Shown: positions 45,804 through 57,279 of the stretch, one piece after another
Layout of the letters: each line of letters starts with the position of its first letter
Numbering within the stretch: the stretch's first letter is position 1
From: Tolypocladium sp. Sup5 PDA-1
Taxonomy: Eukaryota > Ascomycota > Sordariomycetes > Hypocreales > Ophiocordycipitaceae
Direction: 5' to 3'
Assembly (NCBI GenBank): GCA_000750105.3
Contig: JPHH03000010.1
Coordinates: forward strand, 372,001 to 436,000
DNA: 64,000 nucleotides
Position numbers and translations under genes: made by a program
Notes under the pieces: generated by a model
Database searches by the model: none
What the model saw: only the letters and a program-made list of their open reading frames with translations
Told to the model about the DNA's origin: nothing

Positions 45804-46739
45804 CCTCCTTTTCGCAGTTCGCGGAGCGCTTCGTTGCAATAACACGCCAATAGTCTCAACCAAGGAGTCACGCAAAACGATGTCGGAGAGGTCTCTAATG
45901 ATGACTTGAATAGCTTATGAGTGTTGAAAGATGACAGCAGCGGGTACCAAATCTAGAACCTGGTGGCGCAGCGCCTCCAGTGCTCCAGCACTGAGGCTGT
46001 GGACCCGAGCCGAGAGGCGGGTACCAGGCTTGCTTCACTTCACGATCAAGTTCCGAGTCAACTGTAAACAACCAAATGCGCTTGATATGCATTCCTCGCT
46101 ATCAAAAAAGAAAGATCATGGGTATCTCTCATGCACATGCCGCTCGTGTTTCCATTGTCATCATCAAATCGCATCAATCGTAGTCTGTACTTCGTACCCA
46201 TTCGTCATCCATACCCGCCACTGCACTCCGCCTCACTGTCCCCCATTCCGCGTATGGAGTAAGGGGATGGTTGCAAAGGCAAGCGATCGAGTGCAATGGC
46301 CAGCATTGCGCGTCCCCCGAGAAAGGAGGAGCATACCATTAGTGATCCCAAAACCCATGCTAATCCCACAAATGTCCAGTACCCAAATCCTTCCGTCCGG
46401 CGGCTAATATGAGGGAACAAAAAACAATCGAATCGAATCAAAAGGTCAATGACCATTGACACATTAGGCGTGAGCCCATGGCATTGTAATATGCGATAGT
46501 GGAGAAAACCGCCGTCGGCCGGTGAGGCCAAATGGATGGATGAAGAGCCCGAGGGTGGAGCTCTGTTGTGTTTGTCCGTGGCCGAGCACGTCTCGCGAGA
46601 AACGTCTGCTCAGCTGTAGGCTCGCGCCTTATATCTCTCAGTCTTGAAAGGGAATCGATGCCCCGTGTTGTCGTCTGTGACTCAAGAAAATCCATCTTGC
46701 TGTACATACCATAGGAAGTGGGAGTAGAGATGCTGCAGC
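45804..46739. other. Intergenic region
   Basis: Holds the presumed promoter of the Zn2Cys6 gene and the 3' UTR of the methyltransferase-domain gene. A frame at 46205-46531 on the minus strand has a hydrophobic segment but a non-conserved look and is taken as UTR. A GTAC half-palindrome lies at 46187-46198. Confidence 0.55.
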
Positions 46740-49700
46740 CTAGAAGCTGGTGATGCGGTCCGGTGCACGCGCACAGCATACCATGAGCTTCAGGCTTGTA
46801 CCGAGGCCCTCGCACTCGGACACAAGAGTCTTGTCAGCCCAGACGCTCTTGTCCGTCGCACCTGCGGCACTCTCGTAGCAGCGAGTATACCACCAGCGGC
46901 CTACCCTGGTCACGATCTTGGTAATGCTCTCGTCTGCCATAGGGCTGTTGTCGCTCATCATGTCTGCCAAGCTGGGGACGTCCTTTTTCTTCTCGGTCGC
47001 ATCCTTGCGCTCTGTTTTGTGGCTGTCTGAACGAGTAATGGAGCTCGCGACCGGGACACCGACTCGGGCTGCCTTGATGCCCGAGAAGCCAGCCTTGCCC
47101 AGCAGGCGCACGATGAGGTCCGCCGTCGAGGCCAAGCTAGTGTCTGCCGTCTTGTCATTAATCTGCTCCTTCAGACGTCGGACCGTTCGACGTCCACGGT
47201 TGCCCATGTTGTTGAGGTCAACATCCAGGATAGACAGCTCAATGTACGCGCCGGGTCGGAGCACGCGACGCGCCTCGCTAACGATATTCCGATAGTGTGA
47301 CTCGGGGGCGGCGACGGGGAATCGGTACACCATGCAATCGAAGCTCTGTGGCGCAAAGGGAAACTTGTCTAGATGGGACAAGTACTGCACCTGATGGTGA
47401 TTTGGCGGGCTCAGAGGGAAGCCAGTCGGAGAGCTTTGCGCCTCGGCGGGCAGTGGTGCTCGTGGGGAGAGGTTGTAAAAAGACGCGGCTTGATATGTCT
47501 CTGCGGCGTAAAACGACCAGTCGTCGTTGCCGAGGCCGTCGATGACCAGGATTGAATGTCGCTTGAGCGAACTCTTGACAGGGGCGAGCTCATGTCGGAT
47601 ATCGCTGAACAAGACGTGCCCAAACGTCAGCCATTTGCTGACAGTCATTGAGCCGACGCGAAGATTGACTTGCGCCAAGGGCGATCCGTCGTCTGATGAC
47701 GCCGCGCTACTACAATCAGAAAAGACTGTTTTGCCAGACGACGAGCTGTTTCTCTTAGCTGCTGGGTTGTTCGCATTTTCCACGTCGTCACCATTGTTGC
47801 GCTTGCCATAACTCGACACAACATCTGATACGGAGAATGGCGTTGAAGGGCTTGGATGCGGTTGGAATGCCATCCGAATCCTCTCAGTCATGTCAGCACT
47901 ATAAGATGTAGAGTGCGTTGGCGCCTTTGAGTGCGTGGAGGTTTTGCGACTGTCTGCGGCAATGATGGGCGACTCAATAGGCTTTTCCTTTGACAGCCTC
48001 GTATGGTACGTTTCGAGATGAAACGGAACCCTTTTGGAGGACGTAGCGGATCGGGGGACCTTTGCGTTATCATCACCGAGAAGGTCATTGTACTCGTCCC
48101 AAACCTCGTCTTCGGCTGGCGGATCATCAGGCTTGGGAACGACGGCCGTTGCACCCGCAAAGGCGTGGATTCCTCCGGAGCTACTGGAGCTTGTCCCGAT
48201 CGTCCCATCAGAGTTCTTGCGCGGGGAGAAAGCAAGAAACTCTCGCTCGCCTCGGGTCACCTCAGGAGACAGCTTTGCGATGGAGTCTTGGTCAGATGAG
48301 CAATTAATCCCACGGTCGGGAGGTGGGCATTCCAAAGTCACATCTGGGACTGGCGTGGAAGGCTTCGGTGGAGTAGGACCTTTCGCGATCGATTCCGGAT
48401 CATAGACATTTGTCGTTACCTTGGGGGATACGTGCAAGCTGGCGCGGAAAGGCCGCGAGAAGCTCTGCGGAGAAACATTCTCGTGGCGATGTTTCACGAC
48501 CTGTGGAATCCTCCCAACTTGAGGCAGCCTGCTCGGCCTACCACCGCCTGAAGCAGTGCCAGGGGTCGGATAGTCCCGGGGTCGTGCCGTCGGTTGCGTG
48601 GGCACATTGGAGGCTTCTCGCGCTGCCATCGGTGGCGTAGGCACATTAGGTGCTTCTCGCACTACCGACTGTTGAGGATAAATGCGGGGGTTCGCTACCG
48701 CCTGCGGCTTCCCGGGACTCCGGAATTCTGATGTACGAGTCTCCGGGGTGCTGATGAGTTTAGGCGATTGGGAATAGACGTCAGCATTCCGTAGAACCTC
48801 CTGAATATCCATTGGTTCGCCTCCGTCTTGCTCAGTCGAGTCCATCATGGTATAAAAAGCAACGGGTTTCTTGTCGACAACCATGACTGTAGCCTGGACC
48901 TTCTCACCCTCCTCCTTGGCGTTTGGGCGGCTCTGTGATCGGCTGAATAGGTTCCATTTTCGAGGAGAGCGTGCTCTCTTTTGCAACTTCTTCGGCGCCG
49001 TGTGAGGACTGTTGGATCCACGCGACATCTCTTGTTGCAACTCAATGTGGGACTCATCGGACAAGATGCTTGTATCAAAGCTCGTCATGGGTGAAGATGA
49101 TGGAGCGCGACCACGGGTGATTATGGGTTGTGGAAGTATCAGTGGGTTGTCAGGCGATGACCTCAGACGCTGTACCGACCGTCGAAAGGCGAGAGTTGAC
49201 TCCATGGGGACACCATCAGTACCGCTGCTATCCGATGGCCGACGAGAGTTTGGAGAGCCGTGAGGCCCACGAGGCAAAGCCGATGGCCACAAAGTCGTTC
49301 TTGACGCGTTTCTAGACGTAGAAGAAGATCCGGACGGAGCCTTTGACTCAGTACTCGGACGGCCATACGGTACACTCTGGTTGCTGTCGACAAGGCTGAG
49401 CTCCATGCTGGCGTTTCGGTTCTCAACAACCTCGCCGCCAGCAATGATGACAGGGTTGACGCGGTCCGCCAAGAATGAATCACTGCTGGCGAGGCTGTCT
49501 TGTGAAGATTGGGGCTCGGGTAAGCTTCTGCCAAAGTTGGAGCCACTCCCACTTCGCCTGCGGACAGCACCGACCTTTCCATATCCTTCGTGGCCAGTGC
49601 CAGCAACCGGGCCTTTGCGAGTCAGCTTCTTCTTGGCCTCACTCTTGTCAGTCTTGAGGCTTTCCGACACTGCCTTCTTGCGACCAAAGAAGGGAAACCG

Positions 49701-51305
49701 GGTATTGAAAGACGATCCGACTTTGGGGCTAGCCTTGTGGCTAGGTCGGGATATCTCAGGAGAGCTGGGTTTCGTCGCGTCTGCAGTGGCTCCTATCGTT
49801 GAGGACACCTCTTGTCCTACGGGTAGGTATGAGGTGGACGCATTCTTCTTGGTCTGTGGCAGTGATGCCGTGGACCCTGGCAATGATCGGGTGGCAACAG
49901 GCTCGCTCACCCGTCGTTCAGGGGACCGGGATGCCCACAGCAGATTGCTCTGTATGATAGGAATGGGGTCAAAGAGCTGCGACTGCATATCTGGGGTGCC
50001 ATCGCGACTGGGTCGAGAGGGCGGCCCTGACTTCGGTGGTGAAGGCGACTGCGGTCGAGATGAAGCACTGGGTTTGGGCAGCGAGCGAGCAGTCTGGCTG
50101 GGCTTCTTTGCTTCTCGCGACGTCTTGGAGGGTGTTTCTTCCTCACCCTTGTTCTTATGAAATTTCTGAGATGACTTTCGCGGCGGTGGGCTCGGCGGCG
50201 GCGGTGGCAGCCGCCTGTCTGGTCTCTTGTCCCTCTTCGCGTTCCTGTCGCCATCGCGAACTGTAGAGCTTGACGAGGACGAGGTCATGGACTCTCTCAC
50301 GACAGCGAGTCCAACGGGATCGGCGCTAATGGCGCCCACTGCATTCGGTATGCTCCCGGCTCGCCTCCGGGTGACAGGTGGCCTGGTCAATTCAGGACTA
50401 AGTTGCCGAACCCTGCTTGGAGCATTTACCCGGCTCGGCGTGACGAAAACCGGGGATTGCGAGGACATCGAGGTGGGGGTCGTGTCACGACTGTATGCCC
50501 CGGGGCCGGGGGACTCGGAGAACCTAGTCGAAGGACTGCCGGTGATGGCGCTGACTTGGCTGCTGCTCCCCGAAAACAAGATGGACGCCGGAGTTGGTGG
50601 TGGGAGGTCGTGAGTCGCCAAGTGATAAGGCACATCGATGTTTGGTCGATCGGAAGACAACTCCGGCGGCTGGAAGTCTCGGTAGCGATCCAGTTCGGGA
50701 TAAATGATGGGAGGCCGGGCGGCAGATTTGCGTATCTGTACCATTTCGGCGATCTGGATGGGGGCAGGGCTTTGAGTAAAATCCCGGTCATACTGTACGC
50801 CCAAGCCCGGGTCGAGCGAGCCCTGCGACTGACGCTTTGGCGAGGATGACCTTGTGCTGACAGAGTCGTTGCGAGAATTTGCTGCGTCGGGGGAAACGGA
50901 CGACTTTTTTCCTCTCATGGACGTCTGGGCAAGCCTGAGACCGTCATCGTAGGATCGACCCGAGGATGAGGAATATGATCCGCTCTGCGTATGAGATTTG
51001 GAGTCGCCCGAGGAGGTCCTGCTCGCTGATCCCCAGGATCTAGGCTGGGAATCTGATACCAACCGAGACGAGGGTTGAGGGAGTCCGGTTCGCCGCACAG
51101 ACGATGGTTGAGGGACCCTAGTTGACGGCCTTGGTTGTGATGGGGACTCTGGATTCGCGGTTCGTGGGGTCTCTGCTTCCCTAGGTGCTGGTCGAATGAT
51201 CGATCTCGGTATTCCTGCCCGGGATCCCGATTCCTCTGGTCTCCGTGGCCGATACCCATCCGACGGCCTGGCTGGGAGACCATATCCCGTCCTGAGGGAC
51301 GCCAT
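46740..51305 (-). CDS. Large disordered protein with C-terminal methyltransferase-like domain
   Basis: A single-exon 1,521-residue protein from the ATG at 51305 (MASLRTGYGLPARP). The open frame extends further upstream but without an ATG. Residues 1 to about 1,190 are low-complexity: Ser/Pro/Arg-rich, with many SP and RxxS motifs, polyproline (near 360) and basic patches, so heavily phosphorylatable. About 1,205-1,515 form a folded domain resembling class I methyltransferases: SILVIDGLGNDDWSFYAAE (motif I position), FAPQSFDCMVYRFPVA (motif IV region) and EARRVLRPGAYIELSILDVD (post-motif strand). The glycine loop is atypical (DGLGN rather than GxGxG), so catalytic activity is uncertain. Fungal proteins with this layout exist, but I cannot name a function. 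The 5' leader at 51.3-51.9 kb may contain an intron. Confidence 0.8.
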   Translation of the reverse strand: MASLRTGYGLPARPSDGYRPRRPEESGSRAGIPRSIIRPAPREAETPRTANPESPSQPRPSTRVPQPSSVRRTGLPQPSSRLVSDSQPRSWGSASRTSSGDSKSHTQSGSYSSSSGRSYDDGLRLAQTSMRGKKSSVSPDAANSRNDSVSTRSSSPKRQSQGSLDPGLGVQYDRDFTQSPAPIQIAEMVQIRKSAARPPIIYPELDRYRDFQPPELSSDRPNIDVPYHLATHDLPPPTPASILFSGSSSQVSAITGSPSTRFSESPGPGAYSRDTTPTSMSSQSPVFVTPSRVNAPSRVRQLSPELTRPPVTRRRAGSIPNAVGAISADPVGLAVVRESMTSSSSSSTVRDGDRNAKRDKRPDRRLPPPPPSPPPRKSSQKFHKNKGEEETPSKTSREAKKPSQTARSLPKPSASSRPQSPSPPKSGPPSRPSRDGTPDMQSQLFDPIPIIQSNLLWASRSPERRVSEPVATRSLPGSTASLPQTKKNASTSYLPVGQEVSSTIGATADATKPSSPEISRPSHKASPKVGSSFNTRFPFFGRKKAVSESLKTDKSEAKKKLTRKGPVAGTGHEGYGKVGAVRRRSGSGSNFGRSLPEPQSSQDSLASSDSFLADRVNPVIIAGGEVVENRNASMELSLVDSNQSVPYGRPSTESKAPSGSSSTSRNASRTTLWPSALPRGPHGSPNSRRPSDSSGTDGVPMESTLAFRRSVQRLRSSPDNPLILPQPIITRGRAPSSSPMTSFDTSILSDESHIELQQEMSRGSNSPHTAPKKLQKRARSPRKWNLFSRSQSRPNAKEEGEKVQATVMVVDKKPVAFYTMMDSTEQDGGEPMDIQEVLRNADVYSQSPKLISTPETRTSEFRSPGKPQAVANPRIYPQQSVVREAPNVPTPPMAAREASNVPTQPTARPRDYPTPGTASGGGRPSRLPQVGRIPQVVKHRHENVSPQSFSRPFRASLHVSPKVTTNVYDPESIAKGPTPPKPSTPVPDVTLECPPPDRGINCSSDQDSIAKLSPEVTRGEREFLAFSPRKNSDGTIGTSSSSSGGIHAFAGATAVVPKPDDPPAEDEVWDEYNDLLGDDNAKVPRSATSSKRVPFHLETYHTRLSKEKPIESPIIAADSRKTSTHSKAPTHSTSYSADMTERIRMAFQPHPSPSTPFSVSDVVSSYGKRNNGDDVENANNPAAKRNSSSSGKTVFSDCSSAASSDDGSPLAQVNLRVGSMTVSKWLTFGHVLFSDIRHELAPVKSSLKRHSILVIDGLGNDDWSFYAAETYQAASFYNLSPRAPLPAEAQSSPTGFPLSPPNHHQVQYLSHLDKFPFAPQSFDCMVYRFPVAAPESHYRNIVSEARRVLRPGAYIELSILDVDLNNMGNRGRRTVRRLKEQINDKTADTSLASTADLIVRLLGKAGFSGIKAARVGVPVASSITRSDSHKTERKDATEKKKDVPSLADMMSDNSPMADESITKIVTRVGRWWYTRCYESAAGATDKSVWADKTLVSECEGLGTSLKLMVCCARAPDRITSF

Positions 51306-54300
51306 ATTAATCCAACCTGATAGAGTAGCCCGGCGTTTCAAACATGCCTTCACGTTGACCGACCGCCCATATTTCGACCGCAAAGAGTTGAGCCTCTTCA
51401 AGCCCCGACGGCGGTCACCAAAGTTGGCAACCGAAGAGTATGGAATCTGTCGAGCTGGGTCGGGGGCGTTCCAGTCGGATGGTGGCTTGCCGGCGCGGTG
51501 AATAAATAGCAAGGCGGATGCGCGGGAGCAGCCGTCTATGTCCCACGCTGTAAATTAGAAAGTTGGGAAGCTATTCCCTTGAGGCGAGCGCTGAGCCGTG
51601 TAAGAGCTTGGCGCAGCACCAGGCTGGGAGAAGCGAAACGCTCGCTTGCAACGCAACAGAAACGAGAGGAAGCAACAATAAAAGTAAACGATGTCGAAAA
51701 AGGTATGTAGCAACGAAGAAGGGAAAACACTTGCGCTCACCTCCGTGAACGACAAGGACAAGGAGTACCGGGTGCGGAGGGGATAGGCGGGTTCAAGGGC
51801 CGGATGGGTGGTGGGGTGCAAAATCGCGGCGTTCGAGGACAAGGTAATAAGCAGGCTAGGCAAGGCCCGACTCCGAGGTGACTGCAAAGATGGAGGGTGG
51901 GATAGCCCGCGTCTAATAAGTGACAGAACCTAGGCGCCTTCTCAAAATGATTGTGCTAGCCTCGACGGGAGCCGCCTGTTGGGTAAATCGCAGCGAGGCG
52001 GGTGTGACGAGATATAGTGGTGGCGACTGGGGCAGATGAGGCGTTTGGCGGCAAATGCTGAGGATGCCGATGCCAAGTAATCTGCGGCAGTGGCAGTGGC
52101 TAAACGAAGAGCTCAATTCCGAGAGAAGGCAAACGCAGACGAAAGAGACGACATGGTGACAGAGCTCAAGGAGTCGACGGGGCCATAGTATTTAGGTGAT
52201 CGTAGGCCATCCGAGGAGACGAAGGTGACTGGACGACGGACAGCGGGACAATGGTACATTGGGGACGCGACGAGGATACCTCCTCCAGGTTGCTATATTT
52301 TGACAGTGGCGCCGGGCCCCTGGTTGCATGAAATCGGCCATCCTGCGCTGCAAGTGTCGCCTGCTGCAGTTGACTCACGGGATTGGGCAGCTCTGGGCAG
52401 ATCAGAGGGCGACTGGCTGGGGTCTACTCTTGCAAGACCCTGTGGCCCAGCCGTCGCAGTGGAACCCGGGAGTGCGCCATACATTGCTGCTGCCATTGAA
52501 ATCTGCGAGTGCAACTCCGCCGCCATGCGTGTTGAGAAAGTGCCTGTAAGGTGCATACAGCCGCGCCCAGTGAGAGGCGGCCAGAGGCGGGTTGAGGGCA
52601 CGATTGGGCCTCAACCCTGGCCTGGATTTGCGCACCGTTGTCGACAGAGACGGAGTCGCACAACATGGCGCCCGGGTTGGCTAGCCTGCCGAGGGCTAGC
52701 TCGTGCGTGCTAATACTAGCAAAGAGCTTACCCTCAACGGTTGTTTGTAGGCGTACTGGTTCCTGGCGTCGGCGACGGGGAGGAATGGCCCGTCCGGCGT
52801 CCGTCGGCTCTTTGGCGTGGCCTAACACAGCCGTGGCTTGCGGGCAACTGGAATTGTGAATGAGAGGCCGTGAAGCAGTAGTGTCAACCACCCGGCTATT
52901 TCAAAAGTGTGTGCGCGCGGAAGGGCTGTCAGTCGTTGAGGCGGATGGCGAGAGCAGGGGTAAGCACTTGGTGGTGAGTGGTGAGTGGTTCGGTTTGATG
53001 CCAATGGCGACCAGAGGAAGCGTTGGATGGACGGTGCATGAAGAGGGAAGCGGGCGAGGTGCAGGGTAAGCTGCGGACGGACTGGCCTGCTCGTATGCTC
53101 TGGTCTGGTGGTGAACACAGCGGGATAGCCGGGGGCAAATCATCAAGGTACCCCTGGCCTTCCATTTTTACCCTGTGGACGTTGGCTCTCCCAGGATGAG
53201 CTCCCATCGATGGGTTCAGCAGATCTCGTGGGCGTCCGGATGAGCGAGGCAGAAACGCGCGCAGGGAGTCTGCCATGCACAGATGCCTTGATTCGAGGCG
53301 GGTTTGCCCGCAGGCCTGTGTTGACGTCCCACTAGAAATCGTCGACGTCGTTCGTCGAGCGGCACGTCCTAGACATGCGTGTCTGCATGTCTCATAGAAC
53401 GGGCTCCGAGAGGACGATCTGGGGCGCATGTCTCTGAATGTCTCTGGCTTGGATCAGCGCCACCGGGGTCCACCTCCTTCGACCCCTGCCGTGCCCGGCG
53501 CTTGTCCCCGTCGTGCATTGGATCATGCTGGTCATGCTTCTCGTGAGCAGATCAGGACGAGGGCGAAACAATGGCTCAAAAGGTCGTCAGTTGTCGGCCA
53601 TGATCACGCGTCCGCTGCAGCCAGACGTTTGCCACGATGGGAGGCGTGCGTGCATGGTCTGGGTCGACGGGCAAAGGTCCTTGAGAGTCGAGCCCGTATC
53701 GTCCATCCAGTGGCTTCTCCGCTGGCCGCTGGCAGCCCGTAATATTCAGCGTCGAGATCGATCCGTGCGAGACGGAGCATCTGTTGCGAACCAGTCCAAC
53801 GGTGCCATCCGTATACACTGGCTCTCTAACCGGCGAACTAGGCGTTGCCTGCATTGGGGGGATCAAATAGCCATCGCACAGTGGCCCAGCACCGTTGCCC
53901 TAAACGCTCAGCTCCGTGTATGCAGCCAGCCGCGTGCTTTGCACCGCCGTAGCGTTGCCATTCAAGAGGCTTCAGACGTCGTGGTTGGACAGGTCGCGGT
54001 CGAACGTCCAACACTATCACGTATCGAATCTGTGTGCGACATCGGGGATGGGTCGGGGCCAGCCGCGCCTTCCAACCAAAGGAGCGAGACATTCTGGAAG
54101 TTCAGACCCTTCCTGGCTTCACACCTCCTTCCCTTTCCACGCGCATCGCCATGCGCCCACGTGCAATCCCCAGGTTTGCCAGGAGGAATTTTTACACAGT
54201 CCATTCGCCGAGCATCGACCGGTGATACCCTCACATCACCGCGAGCCCTTGTTTCGCGTCCACTGATTGGTTGTTGCGTACTTCTTTTTCTGCCAATGAG

Positions 54301-57279
54301 AGGCCCCAGTCACACTCGCCTCAGTTTTGGACTCCTCGCCGACTCGTCGAGTCCTCCTCTTGCAGCCACCACCGCGACGGTGTCCCGGTTTTCCCTGAAC
54401 CAACATGCATGTCTCTCCTTACAACAAGTGCTCCACGCCCCTGAGCCGAAGCCTCCACGCCAATCCTTCGCTTGTCCCTTATCGTTTCGCTCCTCTCCTG
54501 TCTGCTCAGGGACACTGTTATCAAGCCGGTGCTGGGGTCTTTTGTTGACCTCGAGCTCGCCGTGGACCGCTCGCTTTGTGTGCGGAACTCTGGTTTGAGA
54601 TATTATCCACTGCTAAGACTGTCTGGCCACCGCTGTGAACGACACCCCATGCACGGCTTGACGGCCACTGAAGCCTGTGGGCAAAAATAGCATCCATGAT
54701 ACAGCACTGACATCGCTAACCCTCGGTATGACGACGCCCCAACCCCAGACAACACCAACGCTGTCATGCTGACATCGCCTCAAAGTCCAGGGCAACGAAG
54801 CTGAAAGCTGCAGCTCCAAAGTGGCGACTAATATGCGCCTCTGCGCGTCTAAGACACCCAACAGGCCCTCTCTTCCCGGATCCTCCTGCGAGACCTGCAT
54901 GCTCTGGGTCAGAAGCCCAGAGCCGCCGTTGTGGCAAGGGAGCCTGGAGGCAGCCAACTTGTTGGCAAAGCTCCGCCACACCGGGCCACATTGAAGCAAG
55001 GTGAAGAAGTGAGGCTTGTTGACGTGGCACGTCCCGCGTGGCTGGAGCCGCCGACGTAGCCCGCTTCTTCGACCCTTGTTGTGGCTGTTCCCTGCAAAGC
55101 CATGACACATGCTTGGGAAAGCTGGAGACAAGGTGGCCCTACCCCTGTCAAGTCACTCGATTTCCAGATCTAAGTACTCGCTACTCAAGCCTGGTTGTTC
55201 AAGGCATTCGCCTCATTGACAACGCATCGCTGGATGATCGCGCAGAAGGTCGGCGAATCTGGTATCGGGTTGAGCCAGCGACAACGACAAAGTTGACGAC
55301 GCGGAGGAGTCGACAGGCCAAAACAGGGAGCCCGAAGAACTTTGCAGTCCTCCCTTGCCGCCTCTTCTCCAATCGTAGGCGCCAGCACTCCCGCGACCAG
55401 GGTGGTCCAAGATTGAGCAGGGGTTTCGCCGCTCCCATTGGCCTAGCTCTGAGACTCTCACGATTGTCTTTGGAGGTAACGTGACGAGACCGAAAGCCCA
55501 TGGCCAAGCACTTGTTCAGCAACAGACTCTGCGGCCTTTCTTCAGGGGAATGGCAGTTCACGTGCTTGACTCTGTTGGCCATTAGACTGTGCTATTGTCG
55601 ACGCGAAGAGAAGTTGCGACTTCGACGCCACGGATCGGAATTGAGTCGCGTTGTTGGTGGGCTGCCCCGTTGGGATGCGGGATAAGCGCGTTGACCCAGC
55701 CAAAGCCGCAAGAAGGAGTCTTCAGCTGCGCCTCACCGTTGGCCGTCATGGTCATCCCATGAGCTAGAGCCTTGGGTCTGGAAGAAGATGGGGCGGTGCC
55801 ATCTGACCCGCCGTACTGACGACGGGGCTTTTGTTATCGCGCATCTCACGATGCTTCACCAACGGGGTTTCTTTGCCGATCTGCCTTTGGCAACTTGCCT
55901 GGCGTTGGCGCAAAGCTCGACCTATTGTTGGATGGCTGCCTTTAGGGCTTGGCTGCGGCGGTCTACTATTCTTGTCGCGGCCAACTCCATCGTCCCGTGA
56001 TCGAACGGGGTCCCTTTGGCCTTGCTCCAAGTGGATCGCTCCGTACGTTTACCGCGGGGACACTGAAACTCGTGAGCCTTCTTGATACTGGGTCGATGTT
56101 GGTCACATGGAAGGGGTTCTGAGAAGCGCCAGCGTCTGGCGGCCAGGTTGATGCAAGAAGTACAAGGCCTCAAACTCAAAAGCATCTCAACAACAACTCC
56201 TAGATGGGCAGCTCCTCCCGATGTCACCTGCCCACGACCCGGCATCTATTCTAACCGCCGGCGCGTACGTGCCCAACGGCTTCCACGTCAACGGTGCGGG
56301 AGACGAGCGGACACTAAAAGAAGCTCAAGTCACACAGTGGGGACGGCCACAGCCGTGCCGCCCGATGTAGGGCCGCTCCCGTGTCCAGCTGACGCGGCTG
56401 ATTCCGGCGTAGTCGTGATGTCTTGGCTTCGGATGACGACGGAAGGGGGCCTGCTTCATTCGCCATTTGCTTCACCGGTACGCAAGTTTCCATGGCGCAG
56501 GCCAGTCGCGAAAGGGTCAGATTGTTCCAAAATGGGTTGAGATTGATGAGGGACGCGGCCTGTTCTGGCGGCCGGGGCGTGTCGTGGTGGATGCGACATC
56601 GTGGTGCTACCTTGTGGCTGCTGATTCCGGACAACCTTGCCGGGACTTTCGTATTCGAGGCTGGGCGGGCGAGCCCGCTGCGAATCGTGCATGCTCCTCG
56701 CGCCGGCAGTTTGATGCAGGGCATACGTTGGATATCGGCCTAGCTACCAGTGGAATATTCTGGCTGCTCGATAACTCTATGCTCCGCGGATGGGTCGGGC
56801 CAGGTGGCGCTGGAAGACGATGCGGCTCGCAACCTCTCACGGCGAGATTTCGCACTTGCAATCTGTGTCATCGTGTCCAACCTCCGGCGCGTGCCGTCTT
56901 CCTAGGCTCCGCTGCCCTCAGTTGTACTCACGATCCAGGGCCGCTGTTTGTGCGACCGTACGATGATGTCCTGGGCTGGAGACCCGTCCGCGAGTCGACC
57001 AGATAGGGTCACTCATGGAAACGCAGGAATACTAATCGTCAGCTCACGGCATGTCTCCGAGAACGCAATCAGTCGTCCGTTTCGTGTTCCCGTTTACTAC
57101 CATTCCTGACTTGGCAACACAGAATTCATCCATTTCCTCTCCCCAACGCCATGTCCTCTGTACTTTGTGACGCAAGTAGTGTACAAGCAAGCCGATTTTC
57201 TTTCCTCCGTTTGTCTCCCTTTCGTCCCTTGGTCAACCCCATCGAGTCGGACTACCACTCACGCAAACGCTGGCAGGGC
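51306..57279. other. Gene-poor region between two minus-strand genes
   Basis: The right end is the 3' flank of the SAP-domain gene and the left end is the leader of the methyltransferase-domain gene. In between, open frames such as 53438-54598 (+) start at non-ATG codons or lack any recognisable domain. No repeats longer than simple runs were noticed. I see no supportable gene in these 6 kb. Confidence 0.5.

Noticed and set aside
46205..46531. 108-residue frame with a hydrophobic segment on the minus strand
   Set aside because: Lies just downstream of the methyltransferase-domain gene on the same strand and is probably its 3' UTR. No conserved feature was noticed.
53438..54598. 386-residue open frame on + strand
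   Set aside because: Starts at a non-ATG codon, Arg/Ser/Cys-biased translation, no domain and multiple competing frames.
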